Positions 61,113 through 64,000 of a stretch of 64,000 nt of DNA are shown here, in pieces (the stretch's first letter is position 1; each line of letters starts with the position of its first letter). The DNA is taken from contig JBNKGL010000001.1 of assembly GCA_050289805.1 (NCBI GenBank), positions 62,001 through 126,000 on the forward strand, written 5' to 3'. Source of the stretch: JAUILA01 sp050289805. Its GTDB lineage: Bacteria; Bacteroidota; Bacteroidia; Cytophagales; Cyclobacteriaceae. The translations under genes and the position numbers were made by a program. The notes under the pieces were generated by a model. It was not told the DNA's origin. It saw only the letters and a list, made by a program, of their open reading frames with translations, and did not search any database.

Positions 61113-61601
61113 CTAAAATGTTGTTTTAATAGTGAATGTCTGACTTTCGTTATTTGATTCGTTAGATTCTTTAATTACGTTATCCGGATCAACTTTAAAT
61201 TTCAAGGTATACGTGGCATTCTTAGAATAGGGGGTATACTCAACAACTACCGTTTTCGTTTCACCCGCTTTTAATGAACTAAATCCTTGTCCGATCCCCG
61301 GACCTCCAACCATAATGGTATGATCATAGTCGCCATTGCCGACATTTCTGACGTGAAAAGTAAATTTACAAACCGTTTTGGGTGCTACCATGCCTTGCGG
61401 ACTTACTGAACCTGCAATGATCGTCAGATCAGGTAATTTGGTTATTTCTTTCTCGGGTGGTGTTTCCACATCTTCTTGCGGTTGTTCTGCAGCGGGTTGT
61501 GAAACTTCCGGTGTTGAAATACTATTTTGATTTTCCTTTTTCCCACCACAAGAGAGTAAAATTATGGTGGTCATTAAAATAATTGTTGATTTCGTTTTCA
61601 T
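61113..61601 (-). CDS. CARDB-domain lipoprotein
   Basis: A 162-residue protein with a lipoprotein signal (IILLSC, lipid-modified Cys at 18), a polar Gln/Glu/Pro-rich linker (20-55) and an Ig-like CARDB domain (about 56-160): LPDLTIIAGSVSP, CKFTFHVRNVGNGDYDH, LKAGETKTVVVEY and DPDNVIKESNESNNESQTF, with the typical NVGN and ESNESNN signatures. CARDB domains often promote adhesion at cell surfaces, and Glu/Asp/Asn loops suggest calcium binding (inference). It is the first gene right of the tmRNA hairpin region. Confidence 0.85.
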   Translation of the reverse strand: MKTKSTIILMTTIILLSCGGKKENQNSISTPEVSQPAAEQPQEDVETPPEKEITKLPDLTIIAGSVSPQGMVAPKTVCKFTFHVRNVGNGDYDHTIMVGGPGIGQGFSSLKAGETKTVVVEYTPYSKNATYTLKFKVDPDNVIKESNESNNESQTFTIKTTF

Positions 61602-61663
61602 AAAGATCGTATTTAAACTTAATACCTCGAAGAGTACTATGTAGTGTTAGTATGCTATCCGCA

Positions 61664-62656
61664 TTAAACAGCATCAACTATCGATCTAATTAAACTATCC
61701 AAAATAGATAATTCAGTATCGCTAATTCTGGAACTTCCGGTTTCAAAGAATATCGAATGAGTTATTTCCTCCTGTACATGGTATGTATACGGTATCATTT
61801 CTTCCCCTGGGATCATATGGGCAGGTATACAATTTGCGCCGGGAGGCGTGCTGCTGAATTCCCATTTACCAACATTACTGCTTGCATCTGCACCTACAGA
61901 ACCCAAATTGAACCCACCAACAGAAATTGAGTTTGCCCCATACATGGGAAAGGATAGATATGCAAAACTGTAACCAATGAGGAAACCTGCTCCTGCGGTA
62001 GTCAATCTGGCCAGTGTTCCATCAAAATGATCAAACGTTATCTTTTGATCCGTCCGAAAATTGGTCCAATCACTCCACCCGGGATCTGCTCCTGGTGTTT
62101 GCAAACCGACTCCAATGCCGCCTCCGACAAAGCCACCAGATGCCTTTTGTCCGGTTAATCTGTTTTTAATTTGTCCAATTGCAAAAGCACCACCAACGCC
62201 TGCATGACCGGCCCCACCTGTCATGCTCATCCGTACTGCCCATTTATCGGTTGCATTTTCCTCACATTCTTCCGGTATTTCAATTAATACGCTGCTCCCT
62301 GCCTCACCTTCCATTTGATGTGTGACATTTAAAGTAATATCAACCCTTCTCATTGCCGGCTCATTTGCATTTTTATCTCCACCTGCCTCTTCGATTGTTA
62401 CACTGTCTCCTACCCCCATGGCCGGGAGTACAATTGAATTAAAGTTTGCCTCGTTGCTGCACATCACGGCAAATTCTGCATCAATGCCGATTTTATTCAA
62501 CTCCCTTTTAAAAATGTCCTGAACGAAAATTTCAACTTCATTCGCTCTTTCTGCCGACAATTTTTTATTTAACTCAACGCGTTTTTTGCTTCCGGGATTA
62601 CTCCATTTCGGACTGGCATGTCCAATGATGGTTCCTTCAATAAATACTGTACTCAT
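61664..62656 (-). CDS. Gly-rich protein with OmpA-like halves in swapped order
   Basis: A 330-residue protein without a signal peptide; an in-frame TAA lies just upstream of the ATG. Residues 1-110 resemble the second half of an OmpA/Pal domain (IEGTIIGHASPKWSN, ELNKKLSAERANEVE, and MRRVDITL). The last 30 residues (HSIFFETGSSRISDTELSILD) resemble the first half of the same domain. Between them is a Gly-rich strand-forming part (about 130-270; GFVGGGIGVGLQTPG, ITFDHFDGTLARLTTAG). The domain could thus be closed by the two ends of the chain, a circular permutation. The function is unknown. It lies between a CARDB lipoprotein and an unknown protein on the same strand. Confidence 0.65.
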   Translation of the reverse strand: MSTVFIEGTIIGHASPKWSNPGSKKRVELNKKLSAERANEVEIFVQDIFKRELNKIGIDAEFAVMCSNEANFNSIVLPAMGVGDSVTIEEAGGDKNANEPAMRRVDITLNVTHQMEGEAGSSVLIEIPEECEENATDKWAVRMSMTGGAGHAGVGGAFAIGQIKNRLTGQKASGGFVGGGIGVGLQTPGADPGWSDWTNFRTDQKITFDHFDGTLARLTTAGAGFLIGYSFAYLSFPMYGANSISVGGFNLGSVGADASSNVGKWEFSSTPPGANCIPAHMIPGEEMIPYTYHVQEEITHSIFFETGSSRISDTELSILDSLIRSIVDAV

Positions 62657-62746
62657 GATTTTAGAATTTTAATATGACTTTTAATATTTGATTATCGACA
62701 TAAAATCCAGATCGCATGATCTTTTAGGTCTGATGTACCAACAATT

Positions 62747-64000
62747 TCATGAGTTGGTCTTTTCATTCGGAGGTAAAGCGGGAAGCTCCTGGAGCATCCA
62801 TCCAATGATCTGTATCCCTTTCTTGGATAAGGTGTTTTTTTCGAAAATATTTTCGCCGCTGATATCAAAGGGACCAAAACTTGTGACGTCCTTCAATTTC
62901 TCCTTGTCGGCTTGACTCCAGTTTGAAGAAATCTCTAAGTCCTTTATTGCTACGAAGCCTATGGGCATGTAACAGAACTGGACATTGTCGTTTAAAGATC
63001 CCGTTCTCCATCCCGGAATATACCAGGAACGATTAGCGATGCAGAGCATTTCACTGAACCATGGGCGATCGATTCTTACATAGCAATAATCGAATTTTAT
63101 TGAAATGGAATTTGTGTCAACTTTATCCTTGGGAGAAACTTCTTTGATATAGTTTCGCACGTAGATCTGATCATTAAACCTAAGCTGTTTGAAGGCCTTC
63201 GAGAAGTTTAATCCAACCTGGGATTTATTTTGATCTTTCTTTACTTCAGATTCCGTTTTTACCGTGTTGAACTTGATCATCTTACTTCGAAGACTTGCTT
63301 TTTTTAATGCAACAGCCTGATTTTTTGCTAACTGGACTGATTTAAGCTGTTGCAGATTTTTAGAAAGAATTCTAGGGTCGGATTTCAGGAATATTTTATG
63401 GTCATTAATCTTCGACTCCGTTTCCCTGACAGAATTAAGAGTCAGCGTTTTCATGAGAACAGCCCTACTTAATTCTTTTGATGCAACATTCTGCTTTGCT
63501 TTGAATGCAGGGATTGCCTTCAGTAGCTCTTTGTCCGTCAACCTTATTCTGAGAATTTGATCATCTCCATCGTCACCTGCCTTCTGTGTGATGTTGAATT
63601 CTTTTCTCTCCCAATGATTTCCCGACAGATCATACCATTTTGAAGGTGTTGCCCCGGTTAACAAATATTCATCCGGAATTCCATTCCCCCGTACTCTCAG
63701 GTATTTATTCCAAATCCTGTCTGCTTCTGCTTTAAGCCTGACAACTCCCTGCTCAATCAACGGACGTTCTGCCGGATCTGTACTCTCATCTGTATACGGC
63801 AAGGCTTCTTTCCAAATCAATTGATATGTATCATCAATGTCATTCATCAGAAATTCAACATTGATATCATTAGGGTCCAGGACCGGAACTTTATTAACGA
63901 GATCAGAAAATTCCTCCTGTGGATCGTTATCTTCCACAAAGTCATTACTGTCAACACTCACTCCATATTTCTGCAACCTGAACTTTATGGGCGAATCCTC
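62747..64000 (-). CDS. Unrecognised large protein (5' end beyond the window)
   Basis: At least 417 residues; the frame is open to the right edge of the window, so the start lies outside. An in-frame TTG at 63976 is unlikely to be the true start. The protein has an acidic N-terminal part, a Lys-rich helical middle (about 150-265), and a C-terminal globular part with aromatic motifs (IDRPWFSEMLCIANRSWY, MPIGFVAIKDLEISSNW, GIQIIGWMLQELP). No family could be assigned with confidence, and there is no visible signal peptide in the part present. It is 90 bases upstream of the OmpA-like gene on the same strand. Confidence 0.65.
   Translation of the reverse strand, partial: EDSPIKFRLQKYGVSVDSNDFVEDNDPQEEFSDLVNKVPVLDPNDINVEFLMNDIDDTYQLIWKEALPYTDESTDPAERPLIEQGVVRLKAEADRIWNKYLRVRGNGIPDEYLLTGATPSKWYDLSGNHWERKEFNITQKAGDDGDDQILRIRLTDKELLKAIPAFKAKQNVASKELSRAVLMKTLTLNSVRETESKINDHKIFLKSDPRILSKNLQQLKSVQLAKNQAVALKKASLRSKMIKFNTVKTESEVKKDQNKSQVGLNFSKAFKQLRFNDQIYVRNYIKEVSPKDKVDTNSISIKFDYCYVRIDRPWFSEMLCIANRSWYIPGWRTGSLNDNVQFCYMPIGFVAIKDLEISSNWSQADKEKLKDVTSFGPFDISGENIFEKNTLSKKGIQIIGWMLQELPALPPNEKTNS

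Overview
The window looks like chromosome of a Bacteroidota bacterium, probably of the Cytophagia type. The evidence is a gliding/type IX secretion C-terminal domain at 35602, a GIN-domain protein, the DUF2851, DUF6544 and DUF4442 families, repeated TAnnTTTG (-7) promoter boxes, weak Shine-Dalgarno sites, and a tmRNA tag (GESNYAMAA) of the Bacteroidota kind. Most of it is ordinary, compact housekeeping sequence with many ATGA start/stop overlaps. No rRNA, tRNA, insertion sequence or CRISPR array was found.

Layout. 1-6.1 kb (mostly - strand): a partial Arg-rich DUF6515-like protein, an OsmC peroxidase, a DUF6544 membrane protein, a very large TPR/histidine kinase/receiver/class III cyclase fusion, and a TlpA-like thioredoxin. 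6.2-14 kb: a WG-repeat protein, a PafA-type phosphatase, an MFS carrier, a GIN-domain protein, a DMT carrier and a small HEPN-like protein. 14.2-25.3 kb is the metabolic centrepiece: a giant pyruvate:ferredoxin oxidoreductase (nifJ) followed by rnfCDGEA, a small 4-Cys membrane protein, a plant-type ferredoxin-NADP reductase and rnfB. Together these could pass electrons from pyruvate through ferredoxin either to NAD+ (ion pumping) or to NADP+. 25.4-31.2 kb: YigZ, a DEDDy exonuclease, NhaC, an amine-oxidase-like flavoprotein, DUF4442, an Mpo1-like protein and a glycosyltransferase. 31.3-35.4 kb: nuoABCD coupled to the NAD(P)HX repair gene nnr.

35.6-57 kb: a protein made almost only of a T9SS sorting domain, asnS, rpoN, a PAP2-like protein, an enoyl-CoA hydratase/isomerase, rnhA, marC-like, a class V aminotransferase, aroQ, a XerC/D recombinase, pyrD, ftsK, a LolA-like protein, pyrF, DUF2851, a polytopic membrane protein, a NeuD-like acyltransferase, a nucleoside phosphorylase, an M16 peptidase, an O-methyltransferase and a LysM lytic transglycosylase. 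57-60.8 kb: a lone receiver protein, dnaX split over an A10 run (gamma and tau forms), a DUF481 protein and the tmRNA gene. 

Right of the tmRNA the character changes. There is a 300-base stretch dense in inverted repeats, then three accessory - strand genes: a CARDB lipoprotein, a Gly-rich protein whose ends look like the two halves of an OmpA domain in swapped order, and an unrecognised protein cut by the window edge. The signals most worth following up are the dnaX slippage site, the PFOR-Rnf-FNR cluster with its NqrM-like small protein, the possibly permuted OmpA protein, and the predicted leaderless promoters.
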